From positions 1-44,585 of the forward strand of contig CACYRP010000022.1 of assembly GCA_902776765.1 (NCBI GenBank): 44,585 nucleotides of DNA, written 5' to 3'. Positions 34,377-43,168 of this stretch are shown here, piece by piece. The DNA comes from Fibrobacter succinogenes. GTDB taxonomy: Bacteria > Fibrobacterota > Fibrobacteria > Fibrobacterales > Fibrobacteraceae. The position numbers and the translations under genes were made by a program. The notes under the pieces are model-generated. The model saw only the letters and a list, made by a program, of their open reading frames with translations. It searched no databases and was not told the DNA's origin. Position 1 is the first letter of the stretch. Each line of letters starts with the position of its first letter.

Positions 34377-36032
34377 TTAGAACAAGTCATTCATACGCAT
34401 AAAGGCAGGCAAGTCGTAATCGACGTTGCTTTCCTTAAGAGCGTCTTCGGAACCCTTCTGGTTACGCATAAAAGCAGGAGTGCCATAATCCACTGCGCTC
34501 ACCTGTTCAGTCTGAGCCGGGCGAGATTCCTGCTTGTTCAAGGAGTTTGCATAATTGCCGTTAGAAAGCGGATCCGCATCGGCTGCACCCGGCATTTCTT
34601 CCGTTTCGCGAACGGTCTTGGTAGCCGTTGCAACAGATTCTTCGGCATAGGAAGCCTTAGCGTCAAAGTTCGGAGAAGCAAAAGACGATGCCGGAGCAAA
34701 CATGGCGGCAGCTTGATTTATCGGAGTAGCCGGACGGGCAGGACTTGCATATTGCGGCATAGAAGCATAAGACGGAGCGGCAGAAACCGTGCGCTGTGTG
34801 ACAGCCGGAGCAGCAACAGTCTGAGCAGTCATAGCAGCCGTCGGCATGGCAGCGGTCGGCATGGCAGCAGGCATAGCGGCAGTGGCGCGGCCAGCGAGAG
34901 CGACGAAGTTAGTCGTCGGACGCGGAGTAGCCTGCACCGGAGCAACCTGAGCCTGATAAGCAGGCTGCTGGTATGCAGCAGCGGCATTCATAGTAGCATA
35001 GCCTGCGGCAGCGGCATTGTTCGTGCCACCGCAACCCGTTGCGATAATGGTGATGCAAACCTTGTCGCCAAGTTCCGGAAGAGTGATATCGCCGACGATA
35101 ATGTTCGGGTTACCTTCTTCGCCCACAGCGTCGTAAATGTGTTCCATAGCTTCGTTGTGTTCGAGCAAGGAATAGTTTTCGCCATGAGAAACGTTGATAA
35201 GCACGCCAGAAGCGCCCTGAATATCGATATCTTCGAGAAGCGGAGAAGAAAGAGCTGCATCGGCAGCGGCAACACCGCGACCTTCACCTTCAGCCGTACC
35301 CGTACCCATGAGAGCGGAACCGCCCTTGAGCATGACCTTGCGGATATCAGCAAAGTCAACGTGCACAAGACCGTGACGGAACATGATGCTGCAGATGCTC
35401 TGCACTGCATTGCCGAGGATTTCGTCAGCCATCTTGAAAGCTTCATCGACAGTAGCGTTCTTGTTCGTGTTCTGGATGAGGTTCAAGAGCTTCTTGTTTT
35501 CGATAACGATGATGGTGTCAGCAGCTTCGCGGAGAGCGCGAACGCCATTCTGAGCCAAAGAATTACGGACGTTACCTTCGAAGCGGAACGGCTTTGTGAC
35601 AACGGCAACCGTAAGGATGCCAAGTTCACGAGCAACGGTAGCAACGATCGGAGCTGCACCCGTACCGGTACCACCGCCCATGCCCGCCGTAACGAACACG
35701 AGGTCAGCACCTACCATAGCCTTCTTCAAGTCATCGATATTTTCTTCAACAGCCTTGCGACCCATTTCCGGGTCCATGCCAGCACCGAGATTTCTCGTGC
35801 TCTTTTCACCGATAAGGATCTTATGGTCGGCGAGACTCTGGTCGAGAGCCATAGCATCGGTATTGATGGCATAGTATTCTACACCTTCAATATTCATCTG
35901 CTTCATACGGTTCACAGTGTTGCCGCCGGCACCGCCGACGCCAAACACCTTCACCTTGGCGTTTCTGGATGGAGTATCGTCACCCGTGATACGAGACATA
36001 GCCTCGAAGTTGATGTTTTCAAAGTCACTCAT
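34377..36032 (-). CDS. ftsZ: Cell division protein FtsZ with long linker and duplicated C-terminal peptide
   Basis: FtsZ is the tubulin-like GTPase that polymerises into the division ring. The core shows GVGGAGGNTVNRM, NTDAMAL, the GTP signature GGGTGTG (119-125), and the T7-loop segment HVDFADIRKVM with the catalytic Asp residues. At 551 residues it is much longer than the usual 380-400. The excess is a C-terminal linker of about 180 residues rich in Ala, Pro, Thr and Gln (including AAMPTAAMPTAAM). The conserved C-terminal peptide that binds FtsA occurs twice: DYGTPAFMRNQK (about 515-526) and DYDLPAFMRMND near the very end (about 538-549). The ribosome binding site GGGAG lies 7 nt before the ATG, and the gene is 32 nt after ftsA. 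It is the last gene of the dcw operon. Confidence 0.96.
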   Translation of the reverse strand: MSDFENINFEAMSRITGDDTPSRNAKVKVFGVGGAGGNTVNRMKQMNIEGVEYYAINTDAMALDQSLADHKILIGEKSTRNLGAGMDPEMGRKAVEENIDDLKKAMVGADLVFVTAGMGGGTGTGAAPIVATVARELGILTVAVVTKPFRFEGNVRNSLAQNGVRALREAADTIIVIENKKLLNLIQNTNKNATVDEAFKMADEILGNAVQSICSIMFRHGLVHVDFADIRKVMLKGGSALMGTGTAEGEGRGVAAADAALSSPLLEDIDIQGASGVLINVSHGENYSLLEHNEAMEHIYDAVGEEGNPNIIVGDITLPELGDKVCITIIATGCGGTNNAAAAGYATMNAAAAYQQPAYQAQVAPVQATPRPTTNFVALAGRATAAMPAAMPTAAMPTAAMTAQTVAAPAVTQRTVSAAPSYASMPQYASPARPATPINQAAAMFAPASSFASPNFDAKASYAEESVATATKTVRETEEMPGAADADPLSNGNYANSLNKQESRPAQTEQVSAVDYGTPAFMRNQKGSEDALKESNVDYDLPAFMRMNDLF

Positions 36033-36064
36033 AGTTTATCTCCCTGATTTGAGTGGTTTAACAA

Positions 36065-37306
36065 TTAAAAGTAAGTCTTGATGATGTCGCGAATGCGCTG
36101 CATACCCTTCTTCACAGAAACAAGCAATTGGGTATCCGTGTCACGCTGTTTTCTTTCGCGATGTTTCTTGTTCGCGTAGTACAAGAGGCCAATACCTGTT
36201 GCGTAAGACGGATTCTGGAACGCTTCCTGAATGCCGCTCATGCCTCTCGGCTTGCCGATATGGACAGGCTTCTTGAATACTTTAGCTGCAATTTCTTCAA
36301 TTCCCGGAAGGTTACAGCAGCCACCCGTAAGCACGATACCGCCATCAATAACGGTATCCAAGTGGTGTTTTTCTAAATCCTTCGCCAAGAGCTTGAAGAT
36401 TTCAGCAACACGCGCTGTAATAATTTGTGCTAAAAGTTTACGAGAACAAAGAACTTCTCCACGGTCACCCACACCTGGGACCGGGAAGGTTTCATCTTCA
36501 ATCAAATTGTTGAGCGAGCAGGTGCCATACTTTTTCTTGAGTTCTTCGGCCTTTGTCAAAGAGACCGGAACCTTAAGGCACTTGCTAATATCACTTGTAA
36601 TAATGTTACCGGCCATGTCAAGCGAAGCCGTATAGCGCACGGAATCCTTCACAAACACAGCCACGTCGGCAGAACCTGCACCAATGTCAATCAATGCCAC
36701 ACCGAGTTCGCGTTCATCGTTCGAAAGAACGGCGGATGCAGCGGCAAGCGGTTCCAAAACAAAACCGGCAACGTTAAGTCCCGCACGATTGACACACTTG
36801 GCAATATCCTGGAGGGCGTTCGGACGCGAGGTAACCACCTGAACTTCCACACCCAAGCGGCGGCCAGAATAGCCTTTGGGATTGCGAATACCCGTTCTAT
36901 CATCCAGCGTATATTCACCTGGGAATACATGGATAATTTCGCCAGCCTTGTCGGGAAGCGTACTTGCAAGCCTCTGGACGTTCACGATATCTTCATCGCG
37001 AACTTCATTTGTCGGTAACGAAACAAGACCCTTGTAGCTGTAAGACGACACATGCTTACCCGCAATGCCTACATAGACATCGCGCACATCGACACCTGCC
37101 GATGATTCAAGCATATGGACGGCCTTTTGCAACGTCTCGACGACAGAATCGTATTCATCGGACGATTCCAGCGGGAAGTCGCCACATTCCACGACTCGGA
37201 CGGATTCACCTTCCGAGATGCCGACAAACAAATTTACTTTCGAGGCACCGATATCAAGCCCGAAAATATAGTCCTCTTTTTTGACCATTTGCTTATTGTC
37301 ATCCAT
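36065..37306 (-). CDS. ftsA: Cell division protein FtsA
   Basis: FtsA is an actin-like ATPase that tethers FtsZ to the inner membrane. The 413-residue protein has DYIFGLDIGASKVNLFVG (phosphate 1), the 1C-domain region after about residue 90, VALIDIGAGSADVAVF (phosphate 2), and GGIVLTGGCCNLPGIEEIA near the adenosine site. The C terminus is an amphipathic membrane-targeting helix (KKGMQRIRDIIKTYF). GAGGTG lies 6 nt before the ATG, and the start overlaps the ftsQ stop by 8 nt. Its position directly before ftsZ is the standard dcw order. Confidence 0.95.
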   Translation of the reverse strand: MDDNKQMVKKEDYIFGLDIGASKVNLFVGISEGESVRVVECGDFPLESSDEYDSVVETLQKAVHMLESSAGVDVRDVYVGIAGKHVSSYSYKGLVSLPTNEVRDEDIVNVQRLASTLPDKAGEIIHVFPGEYTLDDRTGIRNPKGYSGRRLGVEVQVVTSRPNALQDIAKCVNRAGLNVAGFVLEPLAAASAVLSNDERELGVALIDIGAGSADVAVFVKDSVRYTASLDMAGNIITSDISKCLKVPVSLTKAEELKKKYGTCSLNNLIEDETFPVPGVGDRGEVLCSRKLLAQIITARVAEIFKLLAKDLEKHHLDTVIDGGIVLTGGCCNLPGIEEIAAKVFKKPVHIGKPRGMSGIQEAFQNPSYATGIGLLYYANKKHRERKQRDTDTQLLVSVKKGMQRIRDIIKTYF

Positions 37307-38141
37307 TGGTACACCTCTTATCGATGTTTTTTATATACGCAAATCCATGAAATCTCATATCGACCTCGCTAGCGCAAAGGAAATCTCTCCTAAAGCCCTT
37401 GCCGACAGCATCATACAAAGTAAACAAATCCTTATCCCAGTTCGATTCCGGGAACATCACGCGGAATCCGACATCCTTGAAGTACACTTCAAACGCTCGG
37501 TCATTCTCGGACCAGCCCACCTGCGAAACGCGCTCATAGAGCGGCTTGTTCAGATTGAGCATGGTTGACAAGAATGCAGCCACCTGCTTGACCTTTCCCA
37601 AGGATTCCGTTTCAAGAATCGGCAAATGGAGCGCAGTCATCATGGACATCGGAAGCGAAAGCCCTCTTTCGGAATAGACCGTAGCCTTGCCGTCTTCAAG
37701 CACCGACAAAATCGGGGACGCTTCTTGAATCTTGATGTACAACGATGACGGGAACTTGCTTTCGACTTCGGCAGAATGAATCAGCGGAATCTGCAAGAGC
37801 GATTTCTTGACAGAGTCAGCATCCAGTTCCGACATGAGCATGCCCGTTTCCACTTGCGCGCTCTGAACCACATCTTCCCAAGAAAGCATACGATTGCCTT
37901 CGATTTCGATGTACTGCAAATGCCTGAATTCCAGCGGATTAATCTGGTTTAAATAGAAACGACTTTGCCACAGTGCAACGGAGGCAATGACAAACAACAA
38001 GGTCAAAATCCAACCTTTGCGCTTGTACCAACGAACAGCAGAACCCACACGCACACGTCTCTTACGTGAACGTTTACGCCTGCGCTTGCGTTCGTTATAG
38101 CCGATCCGTCGACCGAACATGTTCGTATCATTTAAACTCAA
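37299..38141 (-). CDS. ftsQ: Cell division protein FtsQ/DivIB
   Basis: FtsQ links the cytoplasmic ring to septal peptidoglycan synthesis. The product has a short basic cytoplasmic tail (NERKRRRKRSRKRR), one membrane helix (GWILTLLFVIASVALW) and a periplasmic POTRA domain (HLQYIEIEGNRMLSWEDVV ... IHSAEVESKFPSSLYIKIQE) followed by the FtsQ beta domain. I place the start at the TTG at 38141: it overlaps the murC stop (TTGA) and has GGAGAAGAG at the right distance. The longer frame to 38177 starts at another TTG deep in murC without a ribosome binding site, and the ATG at 38120 would also give a complete protein. The 3' end overlaps ftsA by 8 nt. Confidence 0.88.
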   Translation of the reverse strand: MSLNDTNMFGRRIGYNERKRRRKRSRKRRVRVGSAVRWYKRKGWILTLLFVIASVALWQSRFYLNQINPLEFRHLQYIEIEGNRMLSWEDVVQSAQVETGMLMSELDADSVKKSLLQIPLIHSAEVESKFPSSLYIKIQEASPILSVLEDGKATVYSERGLSLPMSMMTALHLPILETESLGKVKQVAAFLSTMLNLNKPLYERVSQVGWSENDRAFEVYFKDVGFRVMFPESNWDKDLFTLYDAVGKGFRRDFLCASEVDMRFHGFAYIKNIDKRCTNG

Positions 38142-39520
38142 ATACTCTTCTCCAAAATCGTCTGGCCGAGTTTCCAAATGTTACCGGCGCCCATCAGAAC
38201 AATCACGTCGTTCGGTTTCAGCAAATCCTTGCAAACCGGAATCAAGTTGTTCAAATCACCGATAAAGCGGGCATCGCGGTGGCCGCGGTCTGCTGCGCTA
38301 TTTGCCACCATGGCACCCGTCACGCCTTCAATCGGCTTTTCACGAGACGGATAAATGTCAGTCACCAAGAGCACATCGCAGTTGGAGAAAGCACTTCCAA
38401 ATGCTTCGTGTTGGTCGCGAGTACGCGTGAACAAATGCGGCTGGAAAGCTACAATAATGCGCTTATCCGGGAATGCTTCGCGGAAACCGAGAAGTGTAGC
38501 GGTCGCTTCGGTCGGGTGGTGAGCGTAGTCATCAAAGACCATAACGCCATTCTTCTCGCCGATAAATTCAAAGCGGCGCTTGACACCTTCAAATGCAGCC
38601 ACAGCCTTGCGGGCCACTTCAATGGAAATACCTTCTTCGACAGCGAGAGCCACTGCAGCCGTTGCGTTCAAAACGTTGTGACGGCCCGGAATCTGGAGTT
38701 TGAATTCACCGAGACTCTTGCCATCACAAAGGATTTCGAACTTCGGGTATCCCTTCACAAACACAAGATTTTCAACGCGGTACTTGGCCTGGCGTGTAAA
38801 ACCGTACGTAATCACAGGCTTCTTGAGGTGCGACAAAATCTGCTGCACGTTCGGGTCGTCGAGGCATACAATCACCTGACCGTAGAACGGAATCTTATTT
38901 GCAAACTGCGTAAACGCATCCTTGATGGCATCGATGTTCTCGTAGGTATCGAGGTGGTCGGCATCAATGTTCGTGATAATCGCCGAAGACGGCATCATCG
39001 AAAGGAAGCTGCGGTCAAATTCGTCACTTTCGGCAATGAGGTAATCGCCGTGGCCCACTTTAGCACCACTGCACTTGCCCTTCACAATTCCACCCACAAT
39101 AATCGTCGGGTCAAGGCCAGCTTCTTCCCAAATAGCGCCAACGATAGAAGTCGTTGTCGTCTTGCCATGCGTACCGGCAATGGAAAGCGTGTACTTGAGG
39201 CGCATCAGTTCACCGAGCATTTCAGCACGGCGAATCACCGGAATGCGGCGAGCGCGAGCTTCGACAAGTTCTGGATTGTCAAACGGAATGGCAGAAGAAT
39301 ATACAACCAGGTCCGCATCTACAACATTCTTTGCTTCGTGTTTTGGGTCAATGCGAATGCCAAGGCCTTTCAAATAATCAATAACAGCTCCTTCACCCAT
39401 ATCGGAACCCGTCACGATAAAGCCATTTTCGTGGAGCACTTCGGCAATACCGGACATACCGGCGCCACCGATACCCACGAAATGAAGGCGACGAACACGT
39501 TTACAATCATTAATCTGCAT
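38138..39520 (-). CDS. murC: UDP-N-acetylmuramate--L-alanine ligase
   Basis: MurC adds L-Ala to UDP-MurNAc, the first amino acid of the stem peptide. The 460 residues carry the N-terminal UDP-binding HFVGIGGAGMSGIAEVL, the ATP loop GTHGKTTTT (about 113-121), the central ESDEFDRSFL and NIDADHLD motifs, and the C-terminal DDYAHHPTE, all characteristic. The start shares one base with the murG stop (TAATG), and the stop overlaps the proposed ftsQ start by 4 nt. A 518-codon antisense frame over this gene is a codon-bias shadow. Confidence 0.96.
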   Translation of the reverse strand: MQINDCKRVRRLHFVGIGGAGMSGIAEVLHENGFIVTGSDMGEGAVIDYLKGLGIRIDPKHEAKNVVDADLVVYSSAIPFDNPELVEARARRIPVIRRAEMLGELMRLKYTLSIAGTHGKTTTTSIVGAIWEEAGLDPTIIVGGIVKGKCSGAKVGHGDYLIAESDEFDRSFLSMMPSSAIITNIDADHLDTYENIDAIKDAFTQFANKIPFYGQVIVCLDDPNVQQILSHLKKPVITYGFTRQAKYRVENLVFVKGYPKFEILCDGKSLGEFKLQIPGRHNVLNATAAVALAVEEGISIEVARKAVAAFEGVKRRFEFIGEKNGVMVFDDYAHHPTEATATLLGFREAFPDKRIIVAFQPHLFTRTRDQHEAFGSAFSNCDVLLVTDIYPSREKPIEGVTGAMVANSAADRGHRDARFIGDLNNLIPVCKDLLKPNDVIVLMGAGNIWKLGQTILEKSI

Positions 39521-40590
39521 TACGTTCTCTCCATATCCAGAATAATTTTCGCAATCTGGTCTGCGGCATCGGGCATGCCAAGCGTTTTCGCGGCTTCGCC
39601 CATCTTCGCCAAACGTTCCTGATCGTAAAGGAGCGCTTCTACTTTATTCCAAAGATCATTCGGTTCTTCATCAAGTTCCACAAGGGCAGCACCAGCACGC
39701 TCGACAACACGAGCATTGTGTTCCTGATGGTTAGCAGTGGCATGCGGGTACGGGAGCAAAATAGAGGGTTTACCAAACGCAAGGATTTCTGCAAGTCCCG
39801 ATGCTCCAGCACGGCTGATAATCAAGTCAGCATGTTTCATGTAGGCGTAAATGTTATCGAGGAAACCACGAACTGCAACATTCGGCAAAATACCAAGGCG
39901 TTCGTTGATGCCATCTACATTCTTTACACCCACTTGCCACACCACGCTAATATCTTCGTGTGCGGCAATGCGGCCAATGCTTTCTTCAATCTTGTTGTTG
40001 ATGCCAACAGCGCCTTGCGAGCCACCGACAATGAAAACAGCCTTGCGACCTTCACGGTATTCAATCGGACGAGCCAAAGAATCAGCAGAAGGCAAGTCAC
40101 GAATCGGGTTTCCCAAAATGCGAGTTTTTTCAATCGGGAAACCCTTCATCGCTTCTTCGGAAGTGACAAAGACCGTCTTTGCATAACGCGCACCAACTTT
40201 ATTTGCAATACCGGCAACGGCGTTCTGTTCCTGCAAATAAACCGGGATGCCCATAGAGCCTGCGGCAAGCACAATCGGGAGCGACACATAGCCACCCGTC
40301 GCCACGACAACATCCGGGTTCACTTTTTTCACGACGCTCTTAGCGCGAATGAGCGACTTCGAAAGTTTAAACGGGAGCGCCAAATTTTTGAGGAACGGCC
40401 CACGATGCAGAGGAACAGCCGAGATATACTCATACGGCCAATCCTTCGCCACAAGGCGTTCTTCCATGGCATCCTTGCGGCCTGCAAATGTAATATCCGT
40501 AACACCCATCTTCTTTAAACTCTCGGCAATAGCCACTGCCGGGAATATGTGGCCACCAGTGCCACCGCAAACAAAGAGGAACTTTTTCAT
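39520..40590 (-). CDS. murG: UDP-GlcNAc:lipid I N-acetylglucosaminyltransferase
   Basis: MurG converts lipid I to lipid II at the cytoplasmic face of the membrane. The 356-residue GT28 protein has the N-terminal glycine loop CGGTGGHIFPA (8-18), LHRGPFLKN, YLQEQNAVAGIANK, the second glycine loop GGSQGAVGIN, and the donor site ISRAGASGLAEILAFGKPSILLPYPHATANHQEHNA. All key positions (His in GGHIFPA, Glu and Gln of the last motif) are present. It overlaps ftsW by 4 nt (ATGA) and murC by 1 nt. Confidence 0.96.
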   Translation of the reverse strand: MKKFLFVCGGTGGHIFPAVAIAESLKKMGVTDITFAGRKDAMEERLVAKDWPYEYISAVPLHRGPFLKNLALPFKLSKSLIRAKSVVKKVNPDVVVATGGYVSLPIVLAAGSMGIPVYLQEQNAVAGIANKVGARYAKTVFVTSEEAMKGFPIEKTRILGNPIRDLPSADSLARPIEYREGRKAVFIVGGSQGAVGINNKIEESIGRIAAHEDISVVWQVGVKNVDGINERLGILPNVAVRGFLDNIYAYMKHADLIISRAGASGLAEILAFGKPSILLPYPHATANHQEHNARVVERAGAALVELDEEPNDLWNKVEALLYDQERLAKMGEAAKTLGMPDAADQIAKIILDMERT

Positions 40591-41762
40591 ATAGAACTCC
40601 TTCTTGTCCTAAAATTCATGTACGAACCCGTGTCGAACGAAACATTGTTGCTTATATAAGGTTCACGAATGCTCTTTCCACTCGTCGGGCGCGAAATATT
40701 CAACAAAATTCCAATAAAAGCCGCCGTAACCATCAAGTTCGTTCCGCCATAACTAATGAACGGAAGCGGCTGACCGGTCGCCGGAATAAGCCTTACGCAA
40801 ACGCAAACGTGAATCACAAAATTCATGAACACCGAGGTCGTAAGCGCAACAGCCAAATATCTGCCAAATCGAGTCGTTGAAGACCTTGCAATGTTGTAGC
40901 CCTGCGAGAATAAAATCGCAAAAGCAAGCAAGACCAAGAACGTACCCACAAATCCAAATTCTTCGCCAATCACAGCATACACAACGTCTTTATGCGCTTC
41001 GGGCAAGTAACCCAGTTTCTGTTCGCCCATACCAATTCCCGTTCCAAACAAGCCACCATTCCCAAGCGCTTCAAGAGCATGGTCCACCTGGTACTGCGAA
41101 TTTTTCATGGCGCCATCGTTAGAGAAAAACGCAAGGATACGCTGGCGGGTATGCGACTTGCAAAGCATCGCGACAATTCCCATCGGCACGCACACCAAAA
41201 CGCCCAAGCCCACGTACTTGTAGTTTGCCCCCGCAATCATGAGCAACACAAGCAACAACGTGCAGAACATGATAAACATCGAATAGTTTGGCTGGCTCAA
41301 AAGCAAAACTGCAGAAATCCCTAAAGGAATCGCCGGCTGGACAATCGAACACTTGAGCGACTTGATTTCATCACCGGCATCCGAAAGTTTCGAGCAAATC
41401 CAAATGATAAACGCGAACTTCAAAATCTCGGACGGCTGAATACCAAAAATCCAACGAGAAGCACCCTTTGTCGCTACACCCGAAATGGTCGCCGCCAACG
41501 TGAGCACGGCACCAAAGCCAAAGATATAGCGAGCAAGGACTTTCCACAACGCATAATCAATCTTGCAGAACACCGCCAAAATCACAACCGAGGCAAAAAC
41601 CTTGGTCAAATGCGACATCAAGTAATGCTCCGGAGACAAATTCCTCGAAGAGGCCACAGGCGCAGATGCGGAATAGATAATAGCTACGCCAAAGCACATT
41701 AATATTAATGTGACAAACAGCAAAAGCTTGTTTATTCCTTGTGTCTGAGTCGTTGTGGACAT
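40587..41762 (-). CDS. ftsW: Septal peptidoglycan glycosyltransferase FtsW (SEDS family)
   Basis: FtsW polymerises lipid II at the septum with its cognate class B PBP. The 391-residue polytopic protein has about ten hydrophobic segments and SEDS signatures: ASRWIFGIQPSEILKF, the loop GLFGTGIGMGEQKLGYLPEAHKDVVYAVIGEEFG (with the conserved acidic residues), and IPATGQPLPFISYGGTNL near the end. It could be confused with RodA, but its place between murF and murG supports FtsW. It starts 20 nt after murF, exactly where mraY and murD are usually found; neither is present. Confidence 0.93.
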   Translation of the reverse strand: MSTTTQTQGINKLLLFVTLILMCFGVAIIYSASAPVASSRNLSPEHYLMSHLTKVFASVVILAVFCKIDYALWKVLARYIFGFGAVLTLAATISGVATKGASRWIFGIQPSEILKFAFIIWICSKLSDAGDEIKSLKCSIVQPAIPLGISAVLLLSQPNYSMFIMFCTLLLVLLMIAGANYKYVGLGVLVCVPMGIVAMLCKSHTRQRILAFFSNDGAMKNSQYQVDHALEALGNGGLFGTGIGMGEQKLGYLPEAHKDVVYAVIGEEFGFVGTFLVLLAFAILFSQGYNIARSSTTRFGRYLAVALTTSVFMNFVIHVCVCVRLIPATGQPLPFISYGGTNLMVTAAFIGILLNISRPTSGKSIREPYISNNVSFDTGSYMNFRTRRSSI

Positions 41763-41782
41763 TTTAACTTCGAATTCCTTCC

Positions 41783-43168
41783 TTAAAATCTGAGCACCGG
41801 CACCATGTGCAACAGAGCATCGACAACACGTTCCATGTGCATGCCGCGGCTACCCTTCACCAACACAACATCGCCTTCGGCAACGGATTGGCTCAAGCAA
41901 GTCACAGCATCATTGACTGTATCGAAATGGAACACGTTCTTCATGCCGCGAGACTTTGCGCCTTCGACATATTTTTTCGCTTCGTTACCCACAGCAATGA
42001 GCATATCGAAATTCATTTCGGGAACCATAGCGCCAATCTGCTTGTGCAAATTGCCACTTTCCTTGCCGAGTTCAAGCATGTCGCCGAGAACCGCAATACG
42101 CAATCCTTCAACTTTCATGTTGCCAAGCGTCTGGAGAGCCATCTTCGTCGAAGAAGGATTGGCGTTGTAGCAGTCCGAAATAATCCTGAAGCCATTTGCG
42201 ATTTTCACTTCCATGCGCATGCTCGTGGAGCTAAATCCAGCAAGAGCCTTTGCAATATCGCCCTTCGGGATGCGGAAAGCTTCGCCCACGGCAATAGCGG
42301 CAAGAGCATCGTAAAGGTTGTGGTCGCCCGGAACATTCAACGTAAAGTGCGTACGACCGACGTAGAAATCAGCACAGAGATTTTCGTTCCACTTGAGCTT
42401 TTCCGGCTTGATGACGCCACGGCGTACACCGAAGGTCACAACCTTGTAATTCTTGGTCGCTTTCACCTTGCAAAGGCGTTCATCGTCGGCATTCACAATC
42501 AGCGTGCCGCCCTTCTTGAGGCCTGCGACAATGTTAATCTTTTCATTGAACACGCCATCCAAATCGCCAAGGCGTTCCAGATGGCTTGCGCCAATGTTCG
42601 TAATCACAGCAACATCCGGTTCAGTAGCCAAAGAAAGCGGGCGAATTTCGTCCGGGCCACTCGTTCCCATTTCGACAACAGCGGCTTCGTGGCTGTGCTT
42701 CAGCTGGAACAGCGTCATCGGAACACCGATATGATTGTTGAAGTTCCCCTGCGTAGCATGGGTATTGTACTTCATCGAAAGTACAGCCTTCGTCATTTCC
42801 TTTGTAGTCGTCTTGCCGTTACTACCGGTAATAGCGACCTTCTTCAACTTGAAAAGTTTTTGATAGCCCTTGGCAAGCTTCAAGAGAGCCTTTGTCGTAT
42901 CATCGACCGGAGCGTACATCTTGAAATTCGGATCGATAGCAGCTTGGTTTACAACGCTCATCAGAGCTCCATCCTTTTCCATTTGAGATACAAACTGGTG
43001 GGCGTCAAAACGGGCACCCTTAATTGGCCAAAAGACAACGCCCTTGGCTTTTTCGCGAGAATCCATGCAGAGATTCACCTTGCGTTTCAAGGTGCGAGCC
43101 GGAACACCGACAGCTTCGGTTTCCAGAATCTCAAGCATTTCTCCAATAGTCAAATCAAGCTTCAGCAT
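41783..43168 (-). CDS. murF: UDP-MurNAc-tripeptide--D-alanyl-D-alanine ligase
   Basis: MurF attaches D-Ala-D-Ala to complete the UDP-MurNAc pentapeptide. The 461-residue protein shows the N-terminal DSREKAKGVVFWPIKG, the ATP loop ITGSNGKTTTKEM (about 110-122), NFNNHIGVPMTLF and EMGTSGPDEI (both MurF-specific), NIGASHLERLG, and the C-terminal DCYNANPSSTKMAL and VLGDMLELG motifs. It overlaps murE by 14 nt. A 473-codon frame on the opposite strand covers the gene and is rejected as a shadow. Confidence 0.96.
   Translation of the reverse strand: MLKLDLTIGEMLEILETEAVGVPARTLKRKVNLCMDSREKAKGVVFWPIKGARFDAHQFVSQMEKDGALMSVVNQAAIDPNFKMYAPVDDTTKALLKLAKGYQKLFKLKKVAITGSNGKTTTKEMTKAVLSMKYNTHATQGNFNNHIGVPMTLFQLKHSHEAAVVEMGTSGPDEIRPLSLATEPDVAVITNIGASHLERLGDLDGVFNEKINIVAGLKKGGTLIVNADDERLCKVKATKNYKVVTFGVRRGVIKPEKLKWNENLCADFYVGRTHFTLNVPGDHNLYDALAAIAVGEAFRIPKGDIAKALAGFSSTSMRMEVKIANGFRIISDCYNANPSSTKMALQTLGNMKVEGLRIAVLGDMLELGKESGNLHKQIGAMVPEMNFDMLIAVGNEAKKYVEGAKSRGMKNVFHFDTVNDAVTCLSQSVAEGDVVLVKGSRGMHMERVVDALLHMVPVLRF

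Noticed and set aside
34150..34380. 76-codon plus-strand frame in the gap before ftsZ
   Set aside because: It consists of the palindromic and direct repeats of the gap and has no ribosome binding site.
38066..39622. 518-codon plus-strand frame opposite murC
   Set aside because: Shadow of murC; the product has no domain-like pattern and crosses three well-supported minus-strand genes.
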